64,000 bases of DNA from JACCTU01 sp963798985 (GTDB lineage: Bacteria > Actinomycetota > Thermoleophilia > Gaiellales > Gaiellaceae). The translations under genes were made by a program, and so were the position numbers. Numbering within the stretch: position 1 is the first letter of the stretch; each line of letters begins with the position of its first letter. The notes beneath the pieces are model-generated. The model had not been told where the DNA came from. It ran no database searches and saw only the letters and a program-made list of their open reading frames with translations. The stretch covers positions 248,001 through 312,000 of the forward strand of contig CAWCVL010000005.1 in NCBI GenBank assembly GCA_963798985.1, written 5' to 3'. This document shows, one piece after another, positions 29,737-38,095 of this stretch.

Positions 29737-30713
29737 ACCAGCACCCCTTGCAACCGAAGCCCGGCGGTCTCCTCGAGCCCGAGCGCGAGGTTCGCGTTCT
29801 GAACGGCCTGCCCCGCAGCGCCCTTGCCGAGATTGTCAAGCGCGCAGATCACGATCGCCTTGCCGGTCGCGCGGTCCTCGAACACCCCTAGCTCTGCAGC
29901 GTCGGTCTCCTGCACGCGCGCGAGCTCCGGAGCGACACCGTCTGGCAGCAGGTGCACGACGCGCGAGCCGGAGTACGTCTCCTCGAGCCGGGTGCGCAGC
30001 GCGTCAGCGTCGGCCGTCGCGTAGCAGGTGACGAGCAGCCCTCGACGCACCGGCAGCAGGTGCGGGACGAAGCACACGGGGAAGCCGAGCACCTGCTCGA
30101 TCTCGGGCGCGTGCTGGTGCGTCCCCACGCGGTACGGAGAGACGTTCTCGAGCACGAAGCCCGCATGCGACGACTCCTTCAGCGCGCGTCCTGCCCCGGA
30201 CACGCCGGACTTCGCGTCGACCACCACGCTCGCGGGCTCGAGCAGGTCTGCCACCGGTCCGAGCGCGAGCAGGGTGGCGGTCGCATAGCAGCCCGGGTTC
30301 GCGATCAGCCGCCCGGTGGGCGGCGCGAGCTCCGGGACCGTGTAGCTCCACGCCGCCAACGAATCGGAGTGGGGGTGCTCGAAGCCGTACCACTGCGCGT
30401 AGAGGCCGGCGTCGGTCAGGCGATGCGCGCCGGAGAGGTCGACGAGGACGCCGTGGTCGGGGGGGTCGAGCGCGGCCGCCGCTTCGTTGCCGAGGCAGGC
30501 GAAGACGACGTCCGCACCCGCCTGGAGCGCCTCGTCGTTCGGCGCAAACGCCGGCAGGTGCCCGTTCAGCCGCACGTCGAGGGCCGAGGCCGCCTGGCCC
30601 GCGAGTGAGTCGGAGCCGAGCGCCAGCACTTCGAGGTCCGGGTGGGCCAGGAGGCGATCGAGGGTCTCCTGGCCGGCGTACCCAGACGAGCCCAGGATGG
30701 CTGCGGTCGGCAT
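29733..30713 (-). CDS. argC: N-acetyl-gamma-glutamyl-phosphate reductase
   Basis: Reduces N-acetylglutamyl phosphate to the semialdehyde with NADPH. The 326-residue protein has the dinucleotide loop AILGSSGYAGQE, the catalytic Cys in NPGCYATATLLAL, and the HxHAPEIEQ block. It is the first gene of the argCJBDRGH operon. The ATG at 30713 has no ribosome binding site; a TTGCAT-17-CATACT promoter just upstream would start transcription at or very near the ATG, so it is probably leaderless. Confidence 0.95.
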   Translation of the reverse strand: MPTAAILGSSGYAGQETLDRLLAHPDLEVLALGSDSLAGQAASALDVRLNGHLPAFAPNDEALQAGADVVFACLGNEAAAALDPPDHGVLVDLSGAHRLTDAGLYAQWYGFEHPHSDSLAAWSYTVPELAPPTGRLIANPGCYATATLLALGPVADLLEPASVVVDAKSGVSGAGRALKESSHAGFVLENVSPYRVGTHQHAPEIEQVLGFPVCFVPHLLPVRRGLLVTCYATADADALRTRLEETYSGSRVVHLLPDGVAPELARVQETDAAELGVFEDRATGKAIVICALDNLGKGAAGQAVQNANLALGLEETAGLRLQGVLV

Positions 30714-30757
30714 CTGCGTAGTATGCCGATAGATATGCTACTATGCAACTCGTATGC
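30714..30757. promoter_or_regulatory. arg operon control region with TATGC repeats
   Basis: Forty bases separate argC from the divergent small gene. TATGC occurs at 30722, 30734, 30742 and 30753 (GCATA on the minus strand). TGCATA/TATGCA-type half-sites are a plausible ArgR (ARG box) pattern in high-GC Gram-positive bacteria. On the minus strand TTGCAT (30749-30744) and CATACT form the argC promoter, overlapped by these repeats; on the plus strand TACTAT (30739-30744) can serve as the -10 of the other gene. Confidence 0.5.
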
Positions 30758-30966
30758 AGGCACAGCCAGAGGAGCTGGACGTCGCGCTGCGCGAGCGCTT
30801 CGTCCAGGTGGTCGAGCATCTGGACGAGACGGTCGCCTCGTACGAGCGGCTCGGGTTTGAGCAGGTGCTCGGCTGGGCCGGCGAGGGCGTGCTCTTCCGC
30901 ACCGGCCCTGCGCTGCTGGAGGTCGTGGAGTCCTCCGGCCTTGAGGCCGGGGCTTCGGCCGCGTAG
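30754..30966 (+). CDS. small hypothetical protein, partial VOC-like
   Basis: This 70-residue protein starts at ATG 30754, ten bases after a -10-like TACTAT and without a ribosome binding site, so it is likely leaderless. DVALRERFVQVVEHLDETVASYERLGFEQVLGWAGEGVLF resembles in part one beta-alpha-beta half of a vicinal-oxygen-chelate (glyoxalase) domain, but metal ligands cannot be assigned. It shares its control region with argC. It may be a short real gene or a remnant. Confidence 0.45.
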   Translation: MQAQPEELDVALRERFVQVVEHLDETVASYERLGFEQVLGWAGEGVLFRTGPALLEVVESSGLEAGASAA

Positions 30967-30976
30967 CATCGCTTCC

Positions 30977-32192
30977 GTGCTTGGCCGGGGTCTGGTCGCG
31001 TTCACACTGCTGCTCGTGCTCACGGGTTCCGCATCGGCGGCGGTGAAGCCGCAGTACCAGGTCGAGCTCGAGTCGTTCTCGTTCGCAGGCGGCACGAAGG
31101 TCGGCACCGTCGACGTCGGGCAGCGCGCTGACGCTTGCCGCGGCCGGGTTGACGAGCGCGCCGTACACCGACCCGCACGGCTACGGCACGAAGACGTACG
31201 AGTCGGGCAGTTGGACGTCGGGCTGGCACGACCCGGGCTTCGCGTTCTCACAGGCGGTCCCGTCGTGGAACGCGACGACGCCCGCGCGCACGTGGATCCA
31301 GGTCGAGCTGCGCGCCCGTACGCAGGACGCACGCGAGACGAAGTGGTACGTGCTCGGCCGCTGGGCGTCCGGCGACGGCGACTTCCACCGAACCTCCGTC
31401 CCGGGACAGGGCGACAAGGACGCCTCGATCGCGATCGACACGTTCGTTCCGAAGCGCGCGATGCTCGCGTACCAGCTGCGCCTCACGCTCTATCGCGAGC
31501 CAGGAAGCGGCGTGTCACCGAGCGTGACGAAGCTGTCGACCGTCGTCGCGAACGACGCAGACCCGTACGTCCCGAGCGCGACGACGATGACGAGCGCGAT
31601 CACGTTGTCGGTACCCGAGTACTCGCAGGAGATCCACGCCGGGCACTACCCCGAGTTCGACGGCGGCGGCGAGGCGTGGTGCAGCCCGACCTCGACCGCG
31701 ATGATCCTCGCCTTCTGGGGCCGCGGCCCGACGTCCGCCGACTACTCCTGGGTGACACCGCCCGACCACCAGGACCCGTGGGTCGACCACGCCGCGCGCT
31801 ACACGTACGACTACAACTACAACGGCGCCGGGAACTGGCCGTTCAACGTCGCGTACGCGCATAGCCTCGGCCTCGAGGGAGAAGTGACGCAGCTGCGATC
31901 GCTCGCCGAGGCGGAGCAGTACATCAAGGCGGGCATCCCGCTCGTCGCGTCGCTGTCGTTCGGCTCCGGCAAGCTCGACGGCTTCCCCTTCAAGAGCACG
32001 AACGGTCACCTGCTGACGATCGTCGGCTTCACGGCGTCGGGCGACGTCGTCTCGAACGACCCCGCCGCGCTCACCGACGCCGACGTGCAGCGCACCTACA
32101 ACCGTGCGCAGTTCGAGAAGGCCTGGATGGAGTCAACGGGCGGGCTCGTGTACTTGCTCTACGCGCCGGGGACGACGCTTCCCGCCTTCTAG
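30977..32192 (+). CDS. secreted peptidase C39-like protein (one frame break)
   Basis: GTG 30977 starts a signal peptide (LGRGLVAFTLLLVLTGSASA). After a shift near 31130 a beta-rich domain of about 150 residues follows. The C39-like papain-fold domain then runs from VPEYSQEIHAGHYPEFDGGG. The catalytic Cys is in EAWCSPTSTAMILAFWG and the His in NGHLLTIVGF, with a following Asn-Asp in VVSNDPAA. Members of Peptidase_C39_2 cleave peptides or act as transglutaminase-like hydrolases outside the cell. Substrate is unknown. Confidence 0.8.
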
Positions 32193-32214
32193 GCGCGCTC
32201 GTGGAACGGAGCGA

Positions 32215-32291
32215 CAGCGGCCGCGGAGCGGCCGCCTTTAGGTGCCAAGCGGTCGCGGATCCGCGTGAGCGGATTCGCGACTTGCGCCTCT
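32215..32291. repeat. 77-bp dispersed repeat, copy 1
   Basis: Copy 1 of a sequence repeated at 34531-34607 with only two differences in 77 bases. It contains a hairpin CGGCCGC/GCGGCCG (loop GGA), a linker TTTAGGTGCCAAGCG, and a second hairpin GTCGCGGATCCGC with GCGGATTCGCGAC (loop GTGA). Both differences between the copies fall in the hairpin loops. It lies just after the C39-like gene, between convergent genes. Confidence 0.85.
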
Positions 32292-32295
32292 CCAG

Positions 32296-32796
32296 CTAAG
32301 CCGGGTGTAAGTTCAGCTCGGCGAGCTCGAGCACTCGGGCCAGGGTGATCCCCTCGCGCTGCTCGCAGATCAGCGGGTGGTCGCCGTCGTGAAGCAAGAA
32401 GCTGGGCCGCAACTCGAGCGAGCCCGTGATCACGCTGAGCGGCAGGCTGACGGTATCGGGGTAGCCGGGGATCGAGTTCGACAACCAGCCGAAGTACGGA
32501 TCCTCCTCGATCCGCGCAGGGTCGTCCCAGAGCTCGACGATCCGTTCGAACGAGGCCCCGCTGAGCGACGACCAGACGCCGAAGCGAAAGTCGTCGTCAG
32601 CGTCGAGCACGGGGAGCGTGATCAGCCCGCGGATGAAGAACGCGGGCTCGCCGTCGTCGTCGGTCCACACGCAGAGGTCGTCGGTGAGCTCGTCGTGCTC
32701 CGACCTCCCACCATCCCAGTGCATCGGCGCGTCGAACGCGAGGTCGTGCGGGAGCCCCTCATGCTCCTCGCCGCACCGGCTGCACGTCCAGGACAC
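32296..32796 (-). CDS. DUF2199-type protein
   Basis: This 166-residue cytoplasmic protein starts at GTG 32796 (MSWTCSRCGEEHEGLPHDLA). An N-terminal CxxC in a zinc-ribbon-like context, then DDLCVWTDDDGEPAFFIRGL, LPVLDADDDFRFGVWSSLS and GYPDTVSLPLSVITG, is the DUF2199 pattern. The function of the family is unknown. The start codon abuts the end of a 168-bp foldback element, so its likely ribosome binding sequence (GAAGAGG) lies inside that element. Confidence 0.7.
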   Translation of the reverse strand: MSWTCSRCGEEHEGLPHDLAFDAPMHWDGGRSEHDELTDDLCVWTDDDGEPAFFIRGLITLPVLDADDDFRFGVWSSLSGASFERIVELWDDPARIEEDPYFGWLSNSIPGYPDTVSLPLSVITGSLELRPSFLLHDGDHPLICEQREGITLARVLELAELNLHPA

Positions 32797-32963
32797 TAGT
32801 GCCTCTTCAGGTAATGCTGCCCCGGTTCTGGGTCGCGAGCACCAAGCCAGAGGCCGCACTCGCCCGCGGCCAAGGCTGGTTGCCTTGGCAAGGGCGAGGG
32901 TGGACTCTGGCGCAGCGTGATCGCGGGCCAGAAGCAGGCGTGTATTGCCTGAAGGGGCACTAG
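32796..32963. mobile_element. 168-bp foldback (MITE-like) element
   Basis: The ends are CTAGTGCCTCTTCAGGTAAT (32796-32815) and its inverted copy at 32944-32963, 20 bases with two mismatches. The interior pairs again: CCAGAG with CTCTGG, and CTCGCCC with GGGCGAG, so the whole element can form one imperfect hairpin. It has no ORF. Both flanking genes use it: the HNH gene's stop is within the right end and the DUF2199 start is at the left end. A lone 17-base copy of the end occurs at 48260-48276. Mobility is inferred only from the terminal inverted repeats. Confidence 0.65.
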
Positions 32964-33469
32964 GCGGCGGCGATCTCGGGTAAGTACGGTCGCCAGCGCT
33001 CGGGGATCTTCGGTGCCGCGAGCTGGATGAACAGGACGGGAGTCGGCGGCCGCGGGTGCACCCGCATGACCATCTGCACCTCGTGCAACAGCCGATTGCC
33101 CTTCTTGTGGTTGCAGGTCGCGCACGATGTGACGACGTTCTCCCAGACGGAGTCGCCGCCGCGCGAGCGCGGGACGACGTGGTCGAGCGTCAGCCGCCCG
33201 TTCGTCGTGCCGCAGTAGACGCAGCGCCAGCCGTCACGCGCGAACAGCGCGCGGCGCGAGATCTTCCGCTGGATCGCGCGTGGAACACGGACGTAGTGCA
33301 CGAGCCGAATCACGTGTGGCCACCGAAACGTGCTGGCGGCCGAGCGAAGTGGTCGATCGAGTTCTTCGATCACCTCCGCCTTCCCCTTGTACACGAGCAC
33401 GTGGGCACGCCTGAGCGTCGTGACGTTCAGCGGCTCGTAGCTTGCATTCAGCACGAGGACCTGCTGCAT
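32960..33469 (-). CDS. HNH endonuclease
   Basis: A 169-residue protein with the HNH beta-beta-alpha-metal motif: GWRCVYCGTTNGRLTLDHVVPRSRGG, where His-Asp and two CxxC pairs (CVYC, CATC) bind metal and zinc, then ENVVTSCATCNHKKGNRLL. The N-terminal VLVLNASYEPLNVTTLRRAHVL is common to a widespread actinobacterial and cyanobacterial HNH family of unknown biological role. The start is ATG 33469. The stop TAG overlaps the foldback element's CTAG. It need not be a selfish gene. Confidence 0.88.
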   Translation of the reverse strand: MQQVLVLNASYEPLNVTTLRRAHVLVYKGKAEVIEELDRPLRSAASTFRWPHVIRLVHYVRVPRAIQRKISRRALFARDGWRCVYCGTTNGRLTLDHVVPRSRGGDSVWENVVTSCATCNHKKGNRLLHEVQMVMRVHPRPPTPVLFIQLAAPKIPERWRPYLPEIAAA

Positions 33470-33496
33470 ACGGCGGAAATGTAGCTGCTCGGAGGG

Positions 33497-34006
33497 TCAA
33501 CAACCGCGATTGAGAGTCAGGTAGTAGATGCTCTTCGGCCATTCCCAGGCCACGCCGATGATCCGGTTCTCGAACGGCGGCTCGGCCCCGACGACCGCCA
33601 GATCGCCGTTGAAGCAGCGCCCGACGATCAGCCGTGTGCGGCGGACGTGGTACGTCGAGGTGACCACGACCACCGAGTCCCAGCCGCGTCTCTTCGCCTC
33701 CTGAGCGATCCAGCGGGCTTCGCCCTGGGTGCTGTAGGGATCGGGCGTGAAGCAGATCGCACGGCCGGTCGAGCAGAGTCGACCGGCCTCGACCCACCCT
33801 TCGTCGAGCCCGTCCGAGATCGCGAGCGTGTCCGAGATCCCCTCGGCGATCAGCCGCCGACCCTCGGCGAGCCTGTGGCCTCGGCCGCCCGAGAGGACGA
33901 CGACGGCGTCCGCCCCGCGCGGCGGCGCGTCCGACTCTGGCCAGACGAACAGGTAGGCGGTCGCCGCGGCAACGGCGACGATCAGGACGAGGAGGAGCTT
34001 CCTCAG
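33497..34006 (-). CDS. DUF218 (YdcF/SanA-like) membrane protein with CTG start
   Basis: An unbroken 169-residue frame begins with CTG at 34006, whose last two bases overlap the upstream TGA (CTGA), a coupling like the ATGA/GTGA used elsewhere here. No ATG, GTG or TTG exists in frame near the N-terminus. After the membrane anchor (LRKLLLVLIVAVAAATAYLF) the DUF218 fold is clear: ADAVVVLSGGRGHRLAEGRR, DSVVVVTSTYHVRRTRLI, with Asp, Gly-Gly and His motifs. The family includes ElyC and SanA, involved in envelope integrity. It is probably co-expressed with the DUF4446 gene. Confidence 0.75.
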   Translation of the reverse strand: MRKLLLVLIVAVAAATAYLFVWPESDAPPRGADAVVVLSGGRGHRLAEGRRLIAEGISDTLAISDGLDEGWVEAGRLCSTGRAICFTPDPYSTQGEARWIAQEAKRRGWDSVVVVTSTYHVRRTRLIVGRCFNGDLAVVGAEPPFENRIIGVAWEWPKSIYYLTLNRGC

Positions 34007-34485
34007 TGCGCCATCGCCCGCTCGACGGCCTCGAGCTCCTCGGGTGAGAGGGCTGTCGACGGCCGTCCGCGGTCGAGCTCTTTCATGTAGATCCGTGCGT
34101 AGTCGCGGCCCTGGATGGCGCTCACCACGACGCCCGTCCGCCCCGCGTCGAGGAGCGCGAAGGTGGCGGAGGACTGCCCGGCCTTGTCCTCATACGCGTC
34201 GTAGCGAAGGATCGACGTCTTCGAGACGCAGTCGTCGATCCTGCGATCCACACGCGAGAGCGCGCTTGCGACCTCGTCCACCGCGCGATGCAAGTCGTCG
34301 ATCCGGCCCTGAAGCGAAACGGCGAAGTCGACGAGGTCGGCCTTCCCGCCCCCGAGCAGCACGAGCTGTGCGGAGCGGACGCGATGCACCCTCAGCCACG
34401 CGACGACGGCGACCGAGAGCGACAGGATCGCGACGAGGGCCGCTGCGGCGGCGATCCACCCGGCGGTCGTGCTCGAGAGGTCCAC
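34003..34485 (-). CDS. DUF4446 protein with N-terminal membrane anchor
   Basis: A 160-residue protein with one N-terminal membrane helix (AGWIAAAAALVAILSLSVAVVAWL), a helical middle (a probable coiled coil, LQGRIDDLHRAVDEVASALSRVD as read in part), and the DUF4446 core KTSILRYDAYEDKAGQSS, FALLDAGRTGVVVSAI and RDYARIYMKELDRG. The function of the family is unknown. The TGA at 34003-34005 couples it to the DUF218 gene. Confidence 0.8.
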   Translation of the reverse strand: MDLSSTTAGWIAAAAALVAILSLSVAVVAWLRVHRVRSAQLVLLGGGKADLVDFAVSLQGRIDDLHRAVDEVASALSRVDRRIDDCVSKTSILRYDAYEDKAGQSSATFALLDAGRTGVVVSAIQGRDYARIYMKELDRGRPSTALSPEELEAVERAMAH

Positions 34486-34530
34486 GGCCAGCCCAGGCTA
34501 CTAAAGAGGCTTGATGGGGGATCGCTGCGG

Positions 34531-34607
34531 CAGCGGCCGCGAAGCGGCCGCCTTTAGGTGCCAAGCGGTCGCGGATCCGCGCGAGCGGATTCGCGACTTG
34601 CGCCTCT
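34531..34607. repeat. 77-bp dispersed repeat, copy 2
   Basis: Differs from copy 1 (32215-32291) only at two positions, each in a hairpin loop (GAA for GGA, GCGA for GTGA). It lies between the start of the DUF4446 gene and the stop of the gene at 34616, in a 130-base gap. Confidence 0.85.
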
Positions 34608-34615
34608 ACCAGGTA

Positions 34616-35782
34616 CTAGCGAGGGAGCGAGAAGACTACGGGGTACTGGTAGCTGTTGTTCGAGGTGTTCGACTCGCCTGGGACGGGCTCCACCGCCACC
34701 TTCACCGGCGTCGTGGGCCCAAACGGCGGCTGACCGAGGTCCTCGAACGTGACCGTCTTCGTCTCGCCGGCATTGATCAGCTGGATCGTCTTGGTCTGCG
34801 TGATCGGCTCGGGGCTCTTCTGGATCGTCAGCGTGACCTTGATGCCGACCTCCTGGGAGTCGCCGCTGTTCTGGATCGCGACGCGGAAGGCCAGGTCGCT
34901 CGTCGCCTCGACGACCGTTTCGTTGTTCACCGAAAGCTGCTCGTTCGCCGGGAGCACCGTCACCGAGACGATCCCGGTTCCGTGGAGGCCGGTCGGCGTG
35001 CCGCCTTCGGACGCACCTTGCAGGCGCCGCCACAGCGCGGTCATCGAGCGCTGGCTCGCGAGGTCCGGCGTGATCAGGAAGTCCGAGTTCGGGACCGGGA
35101 CGCCGCTGATCCCTTGTGCCTCGAGCTCGACCTTCGACGGCTCCGCGAAGAGGTCGTCCCAGATCACGTCACTCGCGACGAAGCGCTCCGCCTGGGCCGC
35201 GAGCACGCTTCCGGCGCGCGTCGCGTCCTGGGTGTTCGCCAGCTCGACGAACGCTGCGGCCAGGCCGTTCAGGCCGCTGTAGCGGAACTGCAGCGACTCG
35301 ATCGAGGCCTCGTGCTCGCCGCGGAGCGGGCCGGGTGGGTCGATCGCCTCAGCGTTGGTCGTGACCTGGTTCTGCCGCTGGGCGAGGCCCTCGATCGCCT
35401 TGATCAGATCCTGCTGGTCGACCCCTGGGGTCAGCAGCTGCTCGTTCAGGTCGCGGCCGATCGCGGCGGAGGAGTCGCCGACGGTCTTCATGTCGGCCAT
35501 GTAGTTGCTGTAGGCGTTCGTCCGGCTCTCGCTGCGGCAGCTCTGCACCCAGAAGACCAGCACGATCACGACGAAGATCGCGAGCGCGATCAGGAGGATC
35601 AACCGAAGGAGCGGGGTGACGCCGCCCTGCGGGCCGCGGAAGGTCGGGCGCCGTGGGCCCCCGCCTCCGCCCGGCCGGCCGGCCTCACGCGAGCTCACGG
35701 CGGGCCGGCGCTGGGTCGCCTGCTCCGTCTCCGTCTCGTCGAAGAAGTCGAACTCGATGATGTCGTCGTCGCGCTCGGTCAT
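34616..35782 (-). CDS. membrane-anchored hypothetical protein with CARDB-like C-terminal domain
   Basis: A 388-residue protein of unknown function. The N-terminal 55 residues are disordered and charged (MTERDDDIIEFDFFDETETE, then Gly/Arg/Pro-rich). One membrane helix follows at about 57-80 (LLRLILLIALAIFVVIVLVF). The outside region is helical to about residue 250. It then becomes a CARDB/Ig-like beta domain (LAFRVAIQNSGDSQEVGI, VTLTIQKSPEPITQTKTIQL, VKVAVEPVPGESNTSNN). It starts at ATG 35782, divergent from the kinase operon, and may be linked to the cell envelope. Confidence 0.8.
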   Translation of the reverse strand: MTERDDDIIEFDFFDETETEQATQRRPAVSSREAGRPGGGGGPRRPTFRGPQGGVTPLLRLILLIALAIFVVIVLVFWVQSCRSESRTNAYSNYMADMKTVGDSSAAIGRDLNEQLLTPGVDQQDLIKAIEGLAQRQNQVTTNAEAIDPPGPLRGEHEASIESLQFRYSGLNGLAAAFVELANTQDATRAGSVLAAQAERFVASDVIWDDLFAEPSKVELEAQGISGVPVPNSDFLITPDLASQRSMTALWRRLQGASEGGTPTGLHGTGIVSVTVLPANEQLSVNNETVVEATSDLAFRVAIQNSGDSQEVGIKVTLTIQKSPEPITQTKTIQLINAGETKTVTFEDLGQPPFGPTTPVKVAVEPVPGESNTSNNSYQYPVVFSLPR

Positions 35783-35844
35783 GAGCGTGGGTGACTCTAA
35801 CCCGCGCAGGACTTCGCCCCGGGTCGCTTAACCCCTTGTGAACG

Positions 35845-37288
35845 ATGGCCCAGGCCCTCGCCCACGCCCCCGCCCCCGATCTGGCCCTGGGCCGCTACCG
35901 CCCGCTTCGCCCCTTGGGAAGCGGCGCCAGCGGCTCTGTCTGGCTCGCCAGGGACGAGCAGACGGGGCTCGACGTGGCCCTGAAGATCGTGCCCCGAGAG
36001 GGCAAGGCGGGCCTCCGGGCGGAGCGGGAGGCCGAGGCGGCCTCGAGGCTCAGGCACCCGACCTGCCTGCGCGCCTACGCCTTCGGCCGGGAGCGCGACC
36101 ACGTCTACATCGCGTACGAATACGCGCCCGGGTGCACTTTCCGCGACGCCCTCCGCGCGAAGGAGCTCGGCGACGCCGACCTGATCGAGGCCTGCGCCCA
36201 GCTTTCGGAGGGGCTCGCGCACGCGCACGGCCGCGGGGTCGTCCACCGCGACGTCAAGCCGGCCAACGTCCAGCTCACCGACGACCCCGGCGTGTCCGTC
36301 CGCCTGCTCGACTTCGGGCTCGCGGCGTTCGCGGAAGCCGAGACCCTCACTGCGGTGGGCGACGTCCCCGGGACGCTCGCGTACATCTCGCCGGAGCGGC
36401 TCGCGGGCGAGCAGGGAACGGCGGCCGGCGACGTCTGGGCGGTGGGTGTGATGCTCTGGGAGGCGCTCGCAGGCCGGCATCCCTTCTGGCGGCCGTCGCT
36501 GATGGAGACGGGACGCGCGATCGAGGAAGGAGCGCCCTCTCTTCGCACGGCCCGCCCGGACCTGCCGGAGGTTCTGCTGGACGCCGTCGACCTGGCCCTC
36601 GCCACCGACCCGCGCAAGCGGCCGACGGCCGCCAAGCTCGCGGCACTCCTACGCGACGCGCGACCGAGGCGCGGCCCGAAAAGCGCAAGTAACACAGTGT
36701 TACTTGCGCCAGAGCGCCTGGCACCCGCGGCGCTCTCCGGGGTCGTCGCCGGGCTCGCGGCGACGTTGCTCCCCTTCTGGCCGCCCGGCTTCGCGTTCGG
36801 CTTCGCCGCGCTCGCCACCCTGCTCGGGTACTGGCGGCCTCGGCTCGGCCTCGGCGCTGCGCTCGCGGTCGGCGTCCTCCCCGTCGGGAACCTTTCGCTC
36901 GGCCTGGCGCTCGCCTACGCGGCCGCGGTCGTCGCCTGGCTCGCCGTCAGCGCCGGGCCTGCTCCGCTCCGGCACGGGCTCGTGACGGCGAACGGGGGTG
37001 GTGGTCCTGGCCGGGCTCGGCCCGATCGACGTCGGCGGCGAGCGGAGCCCGCTCGCCGCCGCAGAGGCGTTCGCCTGGGCCGTCGGGCCGGAAGCCTGGC
37101 GGATCGCGCTCGCCCTGGGCCTCGCCGCAGCCACGCTCGCGCTCGTCCGCTCGCCCTGGCGCGCGGCGTTCTGGGGCGCCGGGCTCCTCGCCGCCCTCCT
37201 CGTCCCGAACCCGGAATTGGCCGCGCTCCCCGTCATTTGCGTCGTCTGGGTGGGGACAACCGTCTTGGCGCTCAGGCCCGCGACCTAG
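35845..37288 (+). CDS. membrane Ser/Thr protein kinase without PASTA domains (one frame break)
   Basis: The N-terminal kinase domain (about residues 17-270) has the Gly-rich loop LGSGASGSVWLA, Lys in VALKIV, catalytic HRDVKPANV, DFGLA, and PGTLAYISPERLAGE. A C-terminal region of about 200 residues holds several membrane segments and no PASTA or other sensor domain. An extra G in the run near 36993 breaks the frame; the last piece ends VCVVWVGTTVLALRPAT. It starts the fhaA-fhaB-pstP-rodA-pbpA-pknB-ddl cluster and occupies the place of a second kinase such as PknA, though the order is different. Confidence 0.88.
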
Positions 37289-37318
37289 AATCGTCGGGCG
37301 GGGAATCCCCCCACCGCC

Positions 37319-38095
37319 ATGGTTCTCCGCCTCATCGAGCAGAAGATCGAGGCCCTTGTCGAGGGTGTCTTCGGTCGCGCCTTCCGGACGAACGTCCAGC
37401 CGGTCGAGTTGGCCCGCAAGCTCGCGAAGGAAATGGACGACCACCGCCAGGTCTCAGTCTCGCGCGTGTACGTCCCGAACGAGTACACGATCTTCCTCTC
37501 GGAGAGCGACCGCACCCAGTTCGAGGGCTACGAGGAGTCGTTGATCGGCGAGCTCCAGGAGTATCTGGCGGAGCACGCCCGCCGCGAGACGTACGCGCTG
37601 CTCTCCCCGCCGAAGGTGCTGGTGAGAACGGACGAGGACCTCGAGGTCGGCGAGTTCGGGATCGCGGTGCGCATGGCGCAGCCCGAGCCCGGAGAGGTGC
37701 CGCCCCCGTCGGCCCCTGCCCCCGAGGTCGAGTCGGGCGCGACGATGATCTACAAGCCGACCGCGCCGCTCGAGACGCAGGCGGCGTCGCCCGCGGAGCT
37801 CGGGCTCGAGCGTGAGGTCGCGTACCTCGTCGTCAACGGCAAGCGGCACCCGCTCGACAGGCGCCGCACCGTGATCGGCCGCTCGAAGGACTGCGATCTC
37901 CAGCTCGACGACGCGAACGCGTCGCGGCTGCACGCCGAGGTGCGCCAGGAAGGGACGTCGTACTGGATCGTGGACCTCGACTCGACGAACGGGCTCGAGG
38001 TGAACGGCAGGCGGGCGAAGCGCGCGAAGCTCGACACCGGCGACACGATCACGATCGGCTCGACTGACCTGGTGTTCGACGTGGAGGCCGGATGA
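37319..38095 (+). CDS. fhaA: FhaA-like protein (DUF3662 plus FHA domain)
   Basis: A 258-residue protein with an N-terminal DUF3662 region (LRLIEQKIEALVEGVFGRAF, VQPVELARKLAKEMDDH) and a C-terminal FHA domain that binds phosphothreonine (RTVIGRSKDCDLQLDDANAS, then DLDSTNGLEVNG). In mycobacteria the related FhaA binds kinase targets and the lipid-II flippase MviN at the septum and pole. The ATG at 37319 is 30 bases after the kinase gene; its stop overlaps fhaB (ATGA). Confidence 0.92.
   Translation: MVLRLIEQKIEALVEGVFGRAFRTNVQPVELARKLAKEMDDHRQVSVSRVYVPNEYTIFLSESDRTQFEGYEESLIGELQEYLAEHARRETYALLSPPKVLVRTDEDLEVGEFGIAVRMAQPEPGEVPPPSAPAPEVESGATMIYKPTAPLETQAASPAELGLEREVAYLVVNGKRHPLDRRRTVIGRSKDCDLQLDDANASRLHAEVRQEGTSYWIVDLDSTNGLEVNGRRAKRAKLDTGDTITIGSTDLVFDVEAG

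Noticed and set aside
32960..33469. HNH gene as a homing endonuclease or part of a defence island
   Set aside because: It belongs to a common chromosomal HNH family, is not inside an intron or intein, and no defence genes are near.
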